From assembly GCA_902777275.1 (NCBI GenBank), contig CACYTI010000014.1, positions 1 to 64,000 of the forward strand: a DNA stretch of 64,000 nt. The letters run 5' to 3'. The notes beneath the pieces are model-generated. The model had not been told where the DNA came from. It worked only from the letters and a program-made list of their open reading frames with translations, and did no database searches. Positions within the stretch are counted from its first letter, which is position 1, and each line of letters starts with the position of its first letter. Of this stretch, positions 62,764-64,000 are shown piece by piece. Source of the stretch: an uncultured Ruminococcus sp. Lineage in GTDB: Bacteria > Bacillota > Clostridia > Oscillospirales > Acutalibacteraceae. The position numbers were made by a program, and so were the translations under genes.

Positions 62764-63986
62764 CTATTCCTCCTGCAATTCTCCAATACCACGCTTGGCA
62801 TAACCTCCAACGCGAATTGCCGTTCGCCCAATGCGATCACACACTTCAGCACTTCATTCAAATCTAAATTCTCATCTTCTTTGGTGTGCGGCACAAATAA
62901 ATACATACAGTTTCTAATCAAAATTTGCTTGTAATCGCCGTAGTGATCGATTCCTGTCAACAGCATTTGCAGTTCATCGCTGTCATTCTTGCGGATAAGA
63001 TTATCGGAAATACCGCTTGTGCGGTACATATCGTCAAGGTCGCAAATAATGTCACCGAGGATTCTGTAACCGCCGCAGCGGAAATCGCAGAACAATTCTC
63101 GGTATGTTATGTCAATCGCCCCTGTGATAATCTCATAAGTCGCAACCATTCTTTCCGACGGCGGTGTTAAATGCCAAGCTGTTTCGGACAGCTTTATTCT
63201 TGACCGTCGAATCTCAAAAGACGGTATGTTATCAAAAGCGTGATACAACTCGTCAATGGAATACTGATTTTCCTGCCCTCGTGCAAAGAGGATTCTTTCT
63301 ATATCCGTTTGGCGTTTTCTCTCTTTCGGAATGTGACGAATATACCGCAGTCGATTCAACGCTTCGTTATAGGCTGCGATGATCGCTTTAGTCCGTTCGA
63401 AGGTGTGTAGATCTATGGTATTCTGCCAGTCGGGAGATTGGGCAAAGATAAATAACGCTTCATCGTTTGCTGGCTGTGCTTTGTGTTTTAGCGTTTTTGT
63501 ATCCAGCATATAGGCATAATACGGCAGTTTTTCAAGATTGGAGCTGACAGACTCCCAGTCGATTTTTTCTATAAATTCCTTTACGCGTTTTGCGGTTGTC
63601 GGCTGATACCATTTCCGCTGTGCGCTGTCGCCGACAATTGACTTGTATTGCAGAAACAGACTTTTCTTCGCCTTTTGCACTTCAAGGTATTCGGATAAAT
63701 CGGGCTTAATACCGCTCTTTGCGGAATCGATCTCCAAGCCTGTCAGGATCGCCAGCATTTCAACGTCCTGACGGGCAACTACCCGTTCTGTGTTATTGTT
63801 GTTTTCATCATAAGCGACAATACCCCTGCGCAGCGCCGCATTACTGATCTGACCGACGCGGTTGGAAAAGGTACTCTTAACCGACTCCATCCTTGCTCGC
63901 CAGTCCTCGGCGTCGGATATGAGCGGCTCAGCTGACGGTATCTTCAAAACTGGAAGGGATTTGTTATCTGCATAGCTTCGACTCAC
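62760..63986 (-). CDS. Unknown protein, possibly continuing beyond the window
   Basis: A protein of at least 408 residues from GTG 63986, which I do not recognise. The frame stays open upstream to the window edge, so the true start may lie outside. Visible segments are QISNAALRRGIVAYDENNN, KKSLFLQYKSIVGDSAQRKW, ERTKAIIAAYNEALNRLRYI and WHLTPPSERMVATYEIITGA; a filament- or adaptor-like helical layout is possible. No signal peptide, membrane segment or catalytic motif was found. It overlaps the next gene by four bases. Confidence 0.6.
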   Translation of the reverse strand: MSRSYADNKSLPVLKIPSAEPLISDAEDWRARMESVKSTFSNRVGQISNAALRRGIVAYDENNNNTERVVARQDVEMLAILTGLEIDSAKSGIKPDLSEYLEVQKAKKSLFLQYKSIVGDSAQRKWYQPTTAKRVKEFIEKIDWESVSSNLEKLPYYAYMLDTKTLKHKAQPANDEALFIFAQSPDWQNTIDLHTFERTKAIIAAYNEALNRLRYIRHIPKERKRQTDIERILFARGQENQYSIDELYHAFDNIPSFEIRRSRIKLSETAWHLTPPSERMVATYEIITGAIDITYRELFCDFRCGGYRILGDIICDLDDMYRTSGISDNLIRKNDSDELQMLLTGIDHYGDYKQILIRNCMYLFVPHTKEDENLDLNEVLKCVIALGERQFALEVMPSVVLENCRRNR

Positions 63987-64000
63987 ACAAGCATTTACCA

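Overview
The window looks like a chromosome segment of a low- to mid-GC Gram-positive anaerobe of the Clostridia, most like Oscillospirales/Ruminococcaceae gut bacteria. The evidence is the Firmicutes-type S10-spc-alpha ribosomal order with secY-adk-map-KOW-infA-rpmJ, a zinc-type S14, a zinc-lid adenylate kinase, AGGAGG-like ribosome binding sites, a dockerin-bearing secreted protein, meso-diaminopimelate dehydrogenase and TnpV-type transposon debris. This assignment is an inference from gene content and style.

Bases 1-13500 hold the 3' part of the S10 operon, then the spc and alpha operons, from a truncated rplB to rplQ, all on the + strand. Two things break the usual picture. rplE carries an internal frameshifting deletion of about 85 nt, and a roughly 340-bp gene-free block with a terminal-inverted-repeat element sits between rpmJ and rpsM. 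Bases 13500-33900 are ordinary chromosome with single genes and short operons: a macro-domain protein, a dockerin/S41-like secreted protein, a metallophosphoesterase, an MreB-like actin, RecD2, an orphan phage-fibre-like beta-helix protein, a SPASM radical SAM enzyme, an aminotransferase and trpS. They are followed by a polysaccharide or teichoic-acid-type ABC exporter with an unusual SDR-LicD fusion, and by rpsF-ssb-rpsR.

Bases 34000-41700 hold two large minus-strand surface or sensory genes. One is a zinc-ribbon Ser/Thr kinase with an outside seven-repeat RCC1-like propeller, flanked by two ~90-bp direct repeats. The other is a 1706-residue secreted repeat protein with a Cys/His peptidase-like domain. 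Bases 41900-51750 return to housekeeping: rubredoxin, ddh, nadB-nadC, hflX, a PAP2 phosphatase, SRP RNA, dnaX, ybaB, recR, smpB and ssrA.

After the 3' end of ssrA, a classical integration site, composition becomes AT-rich and content turns accessory to the end of the window. This part holds a membrane-anchored nuclease-like protein, a TnpV transposon remnant, a TcmP/three-Cys (Gp37/Gp68) pair, a methyltransferase-HD-HAD cassette, DUF2971 and DUF3795 proteins, a DUF4143-type ATPase, and three proteins I do not recognise. I read it as an island built from several insertions, possibly defence-related. No integrase, CRISPR array, tRNA or rRNA gene was seen.
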